NCBI GenBank assembly: GCA_947589435.1
Contig: CANQBI010000010.1
Coordinates: 1 to 46,577, forward strand
Direction: 5' to 3'
DNA: 46,577 nt
From: an uncultured Bacilli bacterium
Lineage (GTDB): Bacteria; Bacillota_I; Bacilli_A; RF39; UBA660
Shown here: in pieces, positions 14,686 through 22,778 of the stretch
How the letters are laid out: each line of letters opens with the position of its first letter
Numbering within the stretch: the stretch's first letter is position 1
Position numbers and translations under genes: made by a program
The notes under the pieces: generated by a model
The model's database searches: none
What the model was told of the DNA's origin: nothing
What the model saw: only the letters and a program-made list of their open reading frames with translations

Positions 14686-14714
14686 TTTGACAAGTTTTGT
14701 CGTATTTTGTCGAA
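14686..14714. promoter_or_regulatory. Spo0A-box cluster upstream of the toxin
   Basis: Plus strand TTTGACAAG, TTTGTCGTA and an exact TTTGTCGAA (14706-14714). The region upstream of spo0A has the same TTGACAAGTTTTGTC followed by TTTTGTCGAATAT. Toxin promoter elements are weak (TTGTCA with 19-nt spacing to TACTAT, or TAAAAT at 14648-14653), in keeping with activator dependence. Confidence 0.5.
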
Positions 14715-14733
14715 TATTGTTATAAATTGTCAC

Positions 14734-14760
14734 AAAAAAAGGAAGCAACACTCTACTTCC
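14734..14760 (-). terminator. Terminator after secG
   Basis: Minus strand GGAAGTAG-AGTGTTG-CTTCC followed by TTTTTTT. Confidence 0.85.
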
Positions 14761-14770
14761 TATATTTTTT

Positions 14771-14989
14771 TTATTGTAAGAATAAGATTAAAGAAATAAC
14801 AAAGAATAAAAGTCCTAGAAATAAAGTGGCTCTAGTTATAAATAACTCTGCTCCTCTTTCTTTCATATTTTGGAATAATTCTTGATTACTTCCGGTAATA
14901 ATTCCTGCTCCATCAGTTGCTTTATTACTTTGTAAAAGTACTATAGCTATTAATAGTACAGAAACTACTAAAAGTATTGTTTCTAACAT
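14771..14989 (-). CDS. secG: Preprotein translocase subunit SecG
   Basis: 72 residues with two membrane helices (about 2-20 and 52-71) around the conserved loop QSNKATDGAGIITGSNQELF. SecG joins SecY and SecE in the membrane channel and assists SecA, whose gene is also in the window. It begins right at the ftsH stop codon, so it is translated from the same message. Length is typical for the family. Confidence 0.93.
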   Translation of the reverse strand: MLETILLVVSVLLIAIVLLQSNKATDGAGIITGSNQELFQNMKERGAELFITRATLFLGLLFFVISLILFLQ

Positions 14990-14990
14990 A

Positions 14991-16970
14991 TTATTCTTCC
15001 TTTCCTTTAATAGCGTCTTCTAATTCTTTTTTACTCATTTTAGAAGCACCTTTTATTTTTAATTCTTTAGCTTTTTCTCTTAATTTTTCTAAAGAATTAT
15101 CTTCTTCTTTTTCTTCTTTAACGTCAAAATCAATATTACCATTTAACACAATATATTCAATTTGTTCTTTAGTTAAAGTTTCATATTTCATTAGCGCATC
15201 AGATAATAACATTATTAATGCTTTATTATCTTCAATGATAGTTTTAGCTTTTTCATAACATTCTTCAATAATCTTTCTGGTTTCTCTATCAATTTCTAAA
15301 GCCACTTGATCACTGAAGTTTTTACTCTTGCCATAATCCCTTCCTAAGAAAACACTACCATTTTGTTCTTCATATTGCATTGGTCCTAAATCACTCATAC
15401 CATATTCCGTAACCATACTTCTCGCAATATTAGTCGCTTTCTTAAAGTCATCGGATGCTCCCGTTGATATTTCATTTAAGAACATCTCTTCACTAACACG
15501 TCCTCCAAGTAAACCAGTGATTTCCGCAAGTAATTCTCTTTTGGTTCTTACTATCATCTTTTCTTCTTTTGGAAGCATCATTGTATAACCACCAGCCATA
15601 CCTCTTGGAATAATAGTTATCTTATGAACTTCATTAGCATCTTCTAACTTAATACCAATAACAGCATGTCCTGCTTCGTGAATCGAAACAAGTTTCTTTT
15701 CTTTTTCGGTAATTTGTTTTGAAGTTTTAGCAGGTCCCATTAAAACTCTATCGGTGGCCTCATCGATTTCATTCATCCCGATGGCCTCTTTATTTCTTCT
15801 TACAGCCAGTAATGCGGCTTCATTAAGAAGATTTTCAAGATCTGCTCCACTAAATCCTGGAGTTCTTAAACTTAAATTATTTAAGTTAACTGATTTATCT
15901 AAAATTTTATTTTTAGCATGAACTTTTAATATTTGTTCCCTACTTCTAGCATCTGGTAAATTGATGGTTACTTGACGGTCAAATCTACCTGGACGAAGTA
16001 ACGCTGGATCTAGAACATCAGGTCTATTTGTGGCAGCTATAATAATGATTCCTTCGTTTTCGCCAAAACCATCCATTTCGGTTAATAATTGGTTAAGAGT
16101 TTGTTCTCTTTCATCGTGCCCTCCACCAAGACCGGTTCCTCTTTGTCTTCCTACGGCATCTATTTCATCAATAAAGATTAGACAAGGAGCACTTCTTTTA
16201 GCTTCCTTAAACATATCACGAACTCTTGATGCTCCAACTCCGACAAACAATTCTACAAAGTCAGAACCACTTATATAGAAGAATGGTACATTGGCTTCAC
16301 CCGCAACTGCTTTCGCAAGTAAAGTTTTACCAGTTCCAGGAGGCCCTACTAATAAGACACCTTTAGGAATTCTTGCTCCTAATTTTTGGAACTTCTTTGG
16401 ATTTTTTAAGAAGTCAATAAGTTCGGCAACTTCTTCTTTTTCTTCCGTAAGTCCGGCTACATCTTTAAAACTCTTCTTATCACTATCATTACTTAGTCTT
16501 GCTCTACTTCTTCCAAAGTCCACAGAACTTTTATTAGTCATTGCTAGTTTTTTAATTAAAATATAACCAAAAACAATAACAAATATAAAAGGTAAAACAT
16601 TAACAATTATATAAAGAATTGCACTACTTCCTGGATCACTTTTGGTATCATATTCTTTAATATCATTCTTAGTTACATAATCGGTTATATTAGCCACTTC
16701 TTCTTCTACTATTTTAGTTTTAAAACTTTCCGTTTCTTTATAACCTTTTAATTTACCTTCCACATAGTATACTGATTCATTACTATTGGGAGTAAGCATT
16801 ATTTCCGTAACATTATTATCTTTTAAGTTTTTTAATAATTCACCAGTAGTTAGTTCATTTACTTTACTACCTTGCATGGTTACAATTACTAAAATAACCG
16901 CTATTACTCCACATAAGATAATATATGGAAATGTATTCTTCATTCGATTATTACTTTTTTGTGTATTCAT
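14991..16970 (-). CDS. ftsH: ATP-dependent membrane zinc protease FtsH
   Basis: 659 residues. Two membrane helices (about 12-30 and 117-138) flank an external loop. The AAA domain has Walker A GPPGTGKT, Walker [17 protein letters not shown] and the second region of homology [20 protein letters not shown]; the protease domain has HEAGH. It extracts and degrades membrane and short-lived proteins. The C-terminus carries an extra SAP/Rho-N-like motif ([20 protein letters not shown]) after an acidic linker. GGAGGG precedes ATG 16970, which overlaps the end of tilS by 20 nt. The usual hpt gene between tilS and ftsH is missing. Confidence 0.97.
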   Translation of the reverse strand: MNTQKSNNRMKNTFPYIILCGVIAVILVIVTMQGSKVNELTTGELLKNLKDNNVTEIMLTPNSNESVYYVEGKLKGYKETESFKTKIVEEEVANITDYVTKNDIKEYDTKSDPGSSAILYIIVNVLPFIFVIVFGYILIKKLAMTNKSSVDFGRSRARLSNDSDKKSFKDVAGLTEEKEEVAELIDFLKNPKKFQKLGARIPKGVLLVGPPGTGKTLLAKAVAGEANVPFFYISGSDFVELFVGVGASRVRDMFKEAKRSAPCLIFIDEIDAVGRQRGTGLGGGHDEREQTLNQLLTEMDGFGENEGIIIIAATNRPDVLDPALLRPGRFDRQVTINLPDARSREQILKVHAKNKILDKSVNLNNLSLRTPGFSGADLENLLNEAALLAVRRNKEAIGMNEIDEATDRVLMGPAKTSKQITEKEKKLVSIHEAGHAVIGIKLEDANEVHKITIIPRGMAGGYTMMLPKEEKMIVRTKRELLAEITGLLGGRVSEEMFLNEISTGASDDFKKATNIARSMVTEYGMSDLGPMQYEEQNGSVFLGRDYGKSKNFSDQVALEIDRETRKIIEECYEKAKTIIEDNKALIMLLSDALMKYETLTKEQIEYIVLNGNIDFDVKEEKEEDNSLEKLREKAKELKIKGASKMSKKELEDAIKGKEE

Positions 16971-18294
16971 TTATTCCCTCCGTGTACTTAAGTATTATAT
17001 CATACTTTTCATAAATTTCCTTATCAAATATTGATTTTTTTATTCCTGGTAGCCAAATTATTTCATTTTTACTGTCAACTACCACCGGAATTTCTTTTCT
17101 TTTTTTAATATCTATCTTTTCATTAATTAAAATATCTTTAATTTTTTTCCTTCCCTTTAAGTTTTTAACTTGCATTACATCTCCAGGTAAGATAGTTCTT
17201 ACTCTTAAAGGAAGATTTAATTCTTTACTATTAATTCTTGTTGTATTATTGGAAGTATCACTACTTTTATCAACTACTTTAATTAAATATTTATCCCAAA
17301 TATTTACTTCTTTATCTAAAACATATTCATAACTATTTGCTTTAGTATTTTTCTCAATAATAAGATAATTATAACTAACTCGCGCAATATAATTATTATT
17401 TAAATTAATCTCTTTATTATCTTTATTCTTGATTAATTTAATAATACTTTCTATCTTCTTATTATCAATGGGTAAAATATCATACTCTTGAATATTCTCA
17501 ATAACTCTTTCAATTATTTTTTTAATAATAAAATCTTCTTCTTTAATTAAAGCATCAATATATATTTTACCATCTTTATATATTTTAGCAATCTTTTTAT
17601 CAATTATTTTTCTTAAATAATTATTAGTGTTCTCTAACTCTTCACTATATTGTAAAAACTTCTTATACACATTTTTTTCCTCTTTATATAAATATGGTAA
17701 CACGTGTTTTCTTATTCTATTTCTTTTATGGATATCTTTATTATTCGTTTTATCAAGGACATATTTTAGGTTATTTTCTTTATTATATTTTAATATCTCA
17801 TCCTTATTTATATATATAAGAGGTCTTATAATTTTATAGTTATGATAACTACTTACTTTAGGTATCCCTACATATCCTTTTAAATTACTTCCTCTTAATA
17901 TTCTTAAAAGAACTGTTTCCATTAAATCATCACCGTGATGAGCCGTGAATAAATATTTAGCTTTGTACTTATTTATTAAACTTTCAAAGAAAGCATATCT
18001 TTTACTTCTTCCTTCACTTTCTGTAAATTTATTATTTTTATAATTATCTATTTTTAAATATTCAAAAATAAGATTATTTTCATCACAATATTTTTTCACA
18101 AATTCTTTTTCTTTTTCATTTTCTTTTCGTGTATTATGATTAACGTGGGCACAAATAATTTTTAAATTTAATCTATCTTGATAACTTTTTAAAATATGCA
18201 AAAGACACATTGAATCTGGACCTCCAGAGGTGGCCACTACTAATGTGTCGTTAACTCTAAGTAAATTATCTAAAAAATTACATACGTCTTTCAT
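16951..18294 (-). CDS. tilS: tRNA(Ile)-lysidine synthase TilS
   Basis: About 447 residues. The P-loop motif SGGPDSMCLLHIL opens the PP-ATPase domain; FTAHHGDDLMETVLLRILRG is the conserved adenylation region; the C-terminal domain ends with LPGIKKS-like tRNA-binding features. TilS converts C34 of tRNA-Ile(CAU) to lysidine so that it reads AUA. I set the start at ATG 18294: a good promoter (TTGCTA, 17 nt, TACAAT) occupies 18311-18339, so an in-frame TTG at 18339 would lie in the -35. First gene of tilS-ftsH-secG. Confidence 0.93.
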   Translation of the reverse strand: MKDVCNFLDNLLRVNDTLVVATSGGPDSMCLLHILKSYQDRLNLKIICAHVNHNTRKENEKEKEFVKKYCDENNLIFEYLKIDNYKNNKFTESEGRSKRYAFFESLINKYKAKYLFTAHHGDDLMETVLLRILRGSNLKGYVGIPKVSSYHNYKIIRPLIYINKDEILKYNKENNLKYVLDKTNNKDIHKRNRIRKHVLPYLYKEEKNVYKKFLQYSEELENTNNYLRKIIDKKIAKIYKDGKIYIDALIKEEDFIIKKIIERVIENIQEYDILPIDNKKIESIIKLIKNKDNKEINLNNNYIARVSYNYLIIEKNTKANSYEYVLDKEVNIWDKYLIKVVDKSSDTSNNTTRINSKELNLPLRVRTILPGDVMQVKNLKGRKKIKDILINEKIDIKKRKEIPVVVDSKNEIIWLPGIKKSIFDKEIYEKYDIILKYTEGINEYTKK

Positions 18295-18310
18295 AATAAT
18301 CACAAGCCAT

Positions 18311-18339
18311 ATTGTACCGAAAATATCCTTATTTAGCAA
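18311..18339 (-). promoter_or_regulatory. Promoter of tilS-ftsH-secG
   Basis: Minus strand TTGCTA (18334-18339), 17-nt spacer, TACAAT (18311-18316). The 5' leader is very short, about 10-12 nt. Confidence 0.7.
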
Positions 18340-18356
18340 GGAATTTCACTAAATTA

Positions 18357-18806
18357 TCATCTATTTCTTATTGTTTTATCTTCTTCGTAATATTCCATGA
18401 ATTGAATTTCCCCATATATGGCTTCAAAGAATTCTTCAAAATTACATTTAATTACAATTATATAATCATATTTACTTTTATCTATTGGATTTCTAACTGC
18501 CGAAAATAATCTTCCAATTTTATTAGATGTTAAGAATTTATCAACACAAGTTATAACTCCTAAATGATTAGTACTAAGAGTTCTACTAATGTTGATTACT
18601 TCCCCAGTATCTCCTCCTCTATAAGGCATTTTTAAAGATGAATTTATATCTTTTAATAAATTAATTAAAAAAGCATGATATTCTTCTCTTATAATTTTAT
18701 ATTCTTTTTCTTCCTCTAATATTTTCTTATAATAATTATAAATTTCAATATCCTCTTGCCGATTTTCATAAGCTGTTCTTAAATTTGGTAATTTTTCTTT
18801 TTCCAT
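18357..18806 (-). CDS. Hypothetical protein, paralogue of the next gene
   Basis: 149 residues, soluble. Clear paralogue of the 146-residue gene at 18887-19327: both have LPNL near residue 5, a YNYYK motif, KPYRG or MPYRGG near residue 60, ST(N/H) at mid-length, FLTS, and the shared end EIQFMEYYEEDK. No family or catalytic motif recognised. GGAGGG precedes ATG 18806, and it has its own consensus promoter, unlike the overlapping genes upstream. Confidence 0.75.
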   Translation of the reverse strand: MEKEKLPNLRTAYENRQEDIEIYNYYKKILEEEKEYKIIREEYHAFLINLLKDINSSLKMPYRGGDTGEVINISRTLSTNHLGVITCVDKFLTSNKIGRLFSAVRNPIDKSKYDYIIVIKCNFEEFFEAIYGEIQFMEYYEEDKTIRNR

Positions 18807-18827
18807 AAACCCTCCAATGTAAAACTT

Positions 18828-18856
18828 ATTATATTAATTATAAGGATATAAGTCAA
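18828..18856 (-). promoter_or_regulatory. Promoter of the 149-aa gene
   Basis: Minus strand TTGACT (18851-18856), 17-nt spacer, TATAAT (18828-18833). Confidence 0.82.
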
Positions 18857-18886
18857 GTTAAAGTCTTAAATATTTTTTTGTAATAA

Positions 18887-19327
18887 TTATATTTTTCTTC
18901 TTTTATCTTCTTCATAGTATTCCATAAATTGAATCTCACTATATAAAGCCTTAAATAAATCTTCAAAATCACATATAATATCTATTTTATAATAATGTTC
19001 AAACGGGTCTTTGCCTGTCATTTCTATTTTTCCTAATTTGTAAGAAGTTAAAAAACTTTCAATATAATCAAAAATTCCCGGATTATGAGTACTATACTTT
19101 TTACTAATACTCATGAGACCTCTAATATTTTCTCCACGATATGGTTTATTAAACTTTGCATCTACTTCTTTTAATAAACTTAGTAAAAACAAATAATAGT
19201 ATTCTTTTTTTAATTTTTTATATTCGCCTTCCACATCATTTATTTCTTTATAATAATTATATTTTTCCACATCTTCTTGAAATTTTTCATAACTCATTTT
19301 TAAATTTGGTAACACTTCTTTCTTCAT
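18887..19327 (-). CDS. Hypothetical protein, last gene of the HTH-CYTH operon
   Basis: 146 residues, soluble, paralogue of 18357-18806 (shared LPNLK, YNYYKE, KPYRGE, STHNPG, FLTSYKLG and EIQFMEYYEEDK). Its ATG overlaps the stop of the 183-residue gene by 4 nt, so it is translated with the operon that starts with the HTH-CYTH gene. Function unknown; the conserved aromatic/acidic end suggests a common surface in both copies. Confidence 0.75.
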   Translation of the reverse strand: MKKEVLPNLKMSYEKFQEDVEKYNYYKEINDVEGEYKKLKKEYYYLFLLSLLKEVDAKFNKPYRGENIRGLMSISKKYSTHNPGIFDYIESFLTSYKLGKIEMTGKDPFEHYYKIDIICDFEDLFKALYSEIQFMEYYEEDKRRKI

Positions 19328-19875
19328 TTTCCACCCAATCTAGGATACTTCTCTAGTAATAACTTTTTACTTTTATCTTGTCCATACTGTAAAGCATTCC
19401 GAATAAATTCCATTCTTACTTCTTCATAACCATTGTTGTTTTTCCTTGTATTATAAGGATTTAAAACAATATTATCTCTATTAAAATCTTCATCAAATAC
19501 CCGATCAGCAAAAGAACGACAATCATCTCTATCTGTACACCCTAAAATAGTTTTACCACTTTCAATATCTTTATATAACCTTTTATCATAAATACTTGAA
19601 TTTAAATTTTTAAACAAGAGATTATTATCATCTTCAAGCCCGTAATAAAAGGCATCAGTACAAACATAAATATTATTAGTATTTGTAAGTGAATAATTTT
19701 CTAAGATTTTTATAAGAATATCTTTATCATCAGGCACAAACAATTTAAGATTAATCTTAGCTAAACCAATTAATTCTTTAATACTTTTATCTTGTAATAA
19801 TTTCTTTATTCTCTCTCTTTTTATTTGTTCTTTTTGAAGTTCTAATCTTAAATATAATAATTCTTCTTTCTTCAT
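19324..19875 (-). CDS. Hypothetical protein, paralogue pair B copy 1
   Basis: 183 residues. N-terminal Lys/Glu-rich helix, then TNTNNIYVCTDAFYYGL, IVLNPYNTRKNNNGYEEVR and the conserved end KKLLLEKYPRLGGK. Paralogue of the following 184-residue gene. It contains a Cys pair in GCTDRDDC not found in its sister. No family recognised. Overlaps both neighbours by 4 nt (ATGA), so it is strictly co-translated. Confidence 0.75.
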   Translation of the reverse strand: MKKEELLYLRLELQKEQIKRERIKKLLQDKSIKELIGLAKINLKLFVPDDKDILIKILENYSLTNTNNIYVCTDAFYYGLEDDNNLLFKNLNSSIYDKRLYKDIESGKTILGCTDRDDCRSFADRVFDEDFNRDNIVLNPYNTRKNNNGYEEVRMEFIRNALQYGQDKSKKLLLEKYPRLGGK

Positions 19876-20426
19876 TCCCCACCTAATCTTGGATACTTCT
19901 CTAATAATAATTTTTTACTTTCTTCTTCACCATACTTTAAAGCATTTTCCAAAAATTCTCTTCTTACTTCTTCATAACCATTGTTATTATCACTTGAATT
20001 ATAAGGATTTAAGACAATGTTGTTTCTTTCAAATTTGGATGTTTCGATTCTTCTATCATAGGCTTGTTCACTAATCCACGCTTGAATTTTACTCCCATCT
20101 TCAATATTTAAATATGATTTGGCTATTGCTTCTTCGGAGTCAATTGGGACATAATGATAGATATTTTTAAGGCCATCATTAAGAATAAGTTCCGTGTAAT
20201 ATGCTGCGGTGGCTACATAAATATTATTGGTGTTGGTAACTTTATAGTCTTTTAATATTTTTAAAAGTAATTCATAATCATCTTTTATAAATTTACTGTA
20301 ATTAGTACTTGTTAGAGTAATTAACTCTTGAACATGATTTTCTTGTAATAATTCTTTAATTCTTTCTCTTTTTTCTTTTTCTTTTTTTAACTCTTCTTTT
20401 AAATGTAATAATTCTTCTCTTTTCAT
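19872..20426 (-). CDS. Hypothetical protein, paralogue pair B copy 2
   Basis: 184 residues with the same layout as 19324-19875: N-terminal coiled coil (KEELKKEKEKRERIKELLQE), TNTNNIYVATAAYYTEL, IVLNPYNSSDNNNGYEEVRR and LLLEKYPRLGGE. The near-identical ends with variable centres suggest a scaffold with a diverging middle. Directly follows and overlaps the HTH-CYTH gene by 4 nt. Function unknown. Confidence 0.75.
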   Translation of the reverse strand: MKREELLHLKEELKKEKEKRERIKELLQENHVQELITLTSTNYSKFIKDDYELLLKILKDYKVTNTNNIYVATAAYYTELILNDGLKNIYHYVPIDSEEAIAKSYLNIEDGSKIQAWISEQAYDRRIETSKFERNNIVLNPYNSSDNNNGYEEVRREFLENALKYGEEESKKLLLEKYPRLGGE

Positions 20427-21154
20427 ATAACCTCCAAATACTCATTATATTTTTTTGTTGTAATTTTATTTATATCAATATTTAATTCTTCTAATAATAG
20501 AAATAACTTTTTAATTTCTTCTTCTTTTTTATATTCTATTCTTTTTACTTCAACTTCTAAAAACAAACCAATACCCTCTACTTTATCTAAAGAAAACTCA
20601 TACTTTTCTTCATACATTATCTTTATTCTATTTTTTTCGATTACGCCTTTTTTAGTACATCCTAAATGATAAAGAATTTCTTCTAAATTAGAAAAGTTAT
20701 CTATTAAGGTTTCATATTCGCATCTTGCATTTTCACTATCAAAACACTTATAACTTAATAAATATTTATTATCTTCTAATCTTATTCTTAAACATTCTTG
20801 ATTATATTTAGTTAAAGGCGTTAAATAGTATGTATCTATCTCTTTCAATTTTTTTATATTATCACTTTTACTTTCCAGTAACTTCTTTATTTTGTTATAA
20901 TCACTTTCATCTATTTTTAATTTAACCTCAATTTCTATAGGTTCATTATTATAAAGATTATTATCTAAAAGTGTATACAAATTGCATTTAAAAAGAGAGG
21001 ATAATTTAAACAACATATTCACATCGGGCATTGTTCTATTAACTTCCCAACTAGATATGGTCTTATTGGAAACATATAACATATCAGCCAATGCTTCTTG
21101 GGTTAAATTAGCATCTTCTCTTAACTTTTTAATTTTTTCTCCTAAAGTAACCAT
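20423..21154 (-). CDS. HTH-CYTH fusion protein
   Basis: About 243 residues. Residues 1-66 are a Cro/CI helix-turn-helix (LREDANLTQEALADMLYVSN, TISSWEVNR). Residues about 70-243 look like a CYTH domain: EIEVKLKI carries the ExExK signature, followed by TYYL, CLRIRLED, YLLSYK, EYET, KNRIKIMY, FSLDKVEGIGLFLEVEV and TKKYNEYLE. CYTH proteins bind triphosphate compounds (class IV adenylate cyclases, thiamine triphosphatases). A DNA-binding CYTH protein suggests a triphosphate-sensing regulator or an enzyme with autoregulation (inference). ATG 21154 has GGAGGG upstream; first gene of a four-gene overlapping operon. Confidence 0.82.
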   Translation of the reverse strand: MVTLGEKIKKLREDANLTQEALADMLYVSNKTISSWEVNRTMPDVNMLFKLSSLFKCNLYTLLDNNLYNNEPIEIEVKLKIDESDYNKIKKLLESKSDNIKKLKEIDTYYLTPLTKYNQECLRIRLEDNKYLLSYKCFDSENARCEYETLIDNFSNLEEILYHLGCTKKGVIEKNRIKIMYEEKYEFSLDKVEGIGLFLEVEVKRIEYKKEEEIKKLFLLLEELNIDINKITTKKYNEYLEVI

Positions 21155-21173
21155 AATTCCCTCCTGCATACAT

Positions 21174-21179
21174 ATTATA
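21174..21179 (-). promoter_or_regulatory. -10 of the HTH-CYTH operon
   Basis: TATAAT on the minus strand about 20 nt before the ATG at 21154. The -35 is poor. The short leader leaves room for autoregulation by the first gene product. Confidence 0.5.
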
Positions 21180-21219
21180 GCATAGAAAGAAAATTATTTT
21201 ATCTACATTTTGCAGAATA

Positions 21220-21945
21220 TTACTCGCCATCAAGAATAATCGCAATTTTATTTATAATTTTATCCCGTAAATCATAATTAACGGTAATTTTCTTATCTTT
21301 ACTTTTTTTAATTTCTTTCGTAGCCTTATTAGAATTCATTGTACTTAAAACAGTTAAAACTTTAAATTCGGAATCTGGCACACTCACAATTAAATGTTTA
21401 GCCTCTCTTATATCTTCAACATTTTGGTTATTTTCATCTCTAAGAAGTTTTATTTCAATACCTCTATATAAAGGTATCCTTTTATCATTATCAAACTCAT
21501 TAATATAAACATAATAATCAAGAAAGTCACCCACTTTTAAATCATCACTAAAACTAAACTCATCTAAATCAAAATCGACAACAGTATAACCATCAGGAAT
21601 ATTACTGATAACACTATTAGCCTTTAATTCTTTAGTTTTTTTATACCCATAAATACCTATTGGAATAGCCACAATTAGAAGGACAACTAAGGTAATAATC
21701 AAATATTTATTAAGTCTTACTTTCTTATCAATTTTCTTAACCATTTTGACATCTCCTTTTAACAATTTATCTAAAGATATATTAAATTTATCACTTATCT
21801 TAATAATAGTTTCAATATCCGGATAACTTTTACCACACTCCCAACTAGATATAGTTTGCCTTGTTACAAAAAACATATTTGCTAAATCTTCTTGACTTAA
21901 ATTATGTTCTTTTCTAATTTCCATTATTTTTTTACCTATATTCAT
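21220..21945 (-). CDS. Membrane-anchored HTH protein, twin 2
   Basis: 241 residues: N-terminal Cro/CI helix-turn-helix (MEIRKEHNLSQEDLANMFFV, TRQTISSWECGKSYPDIETI), a membrane helix (KYLIITLVVLLIVAIPIGIYG, about 79-99) and an external domain of about 140 residues. Paralogue of the gene just upstream; the DNA-binding domains are almost identical, the external domains diverge. It could carry an outside signal to DNA in one chain. GGGAGGTAG at the end of its twin serves as ribosome site. Confidence 0.85.
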   Translation of the reverse strand: MNIGKKIMEIRKEHNLSQEDLANMFFVTRQTISSWECGKSYPDIETIIKISDKFNISLDKLLKGDVKMVKKIDKKVRLNKYLIITLVVLLIVAIPIGIYGYKKTKELKANSVISNIPDGYTVVDFDLDEFSFSDDLKVGDFLDYYVYINEFDNDKRIPLYRGIEIKLLRDENNQNVEDIREAKHLIVSVPDSEFKVLTVLSTMNSNKATKEIKKSKDKKITVNYDLRDKIINKIAIILDGE

Positions 21946-21947
21946 AA

Positions 21948-22679
21948 CTACCTCCCAATAACATTAGTCTTACTCATAATTAATTTTTTTAAATCTTCAT
22001 TTACCAAAAATCTTTTATAAACATCTTTATTTTTCTTAAAACTTATCACAACATCTTCATTGGTTTTATTAAAAATATCAACAGCATAAAAGACATCTTC
22101 ATATCCCATCGGATAAGCTAAATCAATTCTATAATAATTTTGACCATTCTTTAATAAATTACCATCTTTATCTAGAAAATCTAATATTAATATTCCTTTA
22201 AATAAAGCTTCATTATAAAGAGGATTATCATCACCGAAAGAAACGTACATATCCACATAATCACCATATTTTAAATTAGCATTATCAATATAATCAATAT
22301 TCCGACCATTAAAAGTAAACGATGAATGATTATCAGGAATTACCATTAAAGGTAAAGGATTTAATTTTCGATATATAAAGACTCCTAGAGGTATTGTAAT
22401 AATTAAAAACAAAACAATCCCAATACTAATAATTAAATATTTATTATTTTCTAATTTCTTAGTTATTCTTTTAATCATCTTTTCATCTCCTTTTAATAAA
22501 TAATCTAAAGGTATTTTAAATTTATCACTTATTTTAATAATAGTTTCAATATCCGGATAACTTTTCCCACATTCCCAACTAGATACAGTTTGTCTAGTTA
22601 CATAAAATAATTTGGAAAACTCTTCTTGACTTAAATTATGTTCTTTTCTAATTTCCGTAATTTTACTCCCAATATTCAT
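21948..22679 (-). CDS. Membrane-anchored HTH protein, twin 1
   Basis: 243 residues with the same layout: helix-turn-helix (ITEIRKEHNLSQEEFSKLFY, TRQTVSSWECGKSYPDIETI), LDYLLKGDEKM linker, membrane helix (KYLIISIGIVLFLIITIPLG) and an external domain with VDMYVSFGDDNPLYNEALFKG. The external domain resembles that of twin 2 (VGDFLDYYVYINEFD, PLYRGIEIKLL), so both may sense related cues. The two genes are 2 nt apart. Confidence 0.85.
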   Translation of the reverse strand: MNIGSKITEIRKEHNLSQEEFSKLFYVTRQTVSSWECGKSYPDIETIIKISDKFKIPLDYLLKGDEKMIKRITKKLENNKYLIISIGIVLFLIITIPLGVFIYRKLNPLPLMVIPDNHSSFTFNGRNIDYIDNANLKYGDYVDMYVSFGDDNPLYNEALFKGILILDFLDKDGNLLKNGQNYYRIDLAYPMGYEDVFYAVDIFNKTNEDVVISFKKNKDVYKRFLVNEDLKKLIMSKTNVIGR

Positions 22680-22749
22680 AATTATTCCTTTCCCTCTTAT
22701 TTTAAATCATTTACCTTTCTTATACCTAGCAAAGATTTTTTGCATGATT

Positions 22750-22778
22750 AAAAAGACTAATTGTTAAAACAACTAGTC
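22750..22778 (-). terminator. Terminator after prfB
   Basis: Minus strand GACTAGTTGT-TTTA-ACAATTAGTC followed by TTTTT; the prfB stop codon is part of the stem. Confidence 0.9.

Noticed and set aside
14617-14885. Short plus-strand frames near the toxin and secG
   Set aside because: They run antisense to the toxin leader and secG, without ribosome sites or recognisable composition.
18295-18339. Longer TilS start at TTG 18339
   Set aside because: The TTG is the -35 hexamer of a good promoter, and the true N-terminus MKDVC aligns with the family layout.
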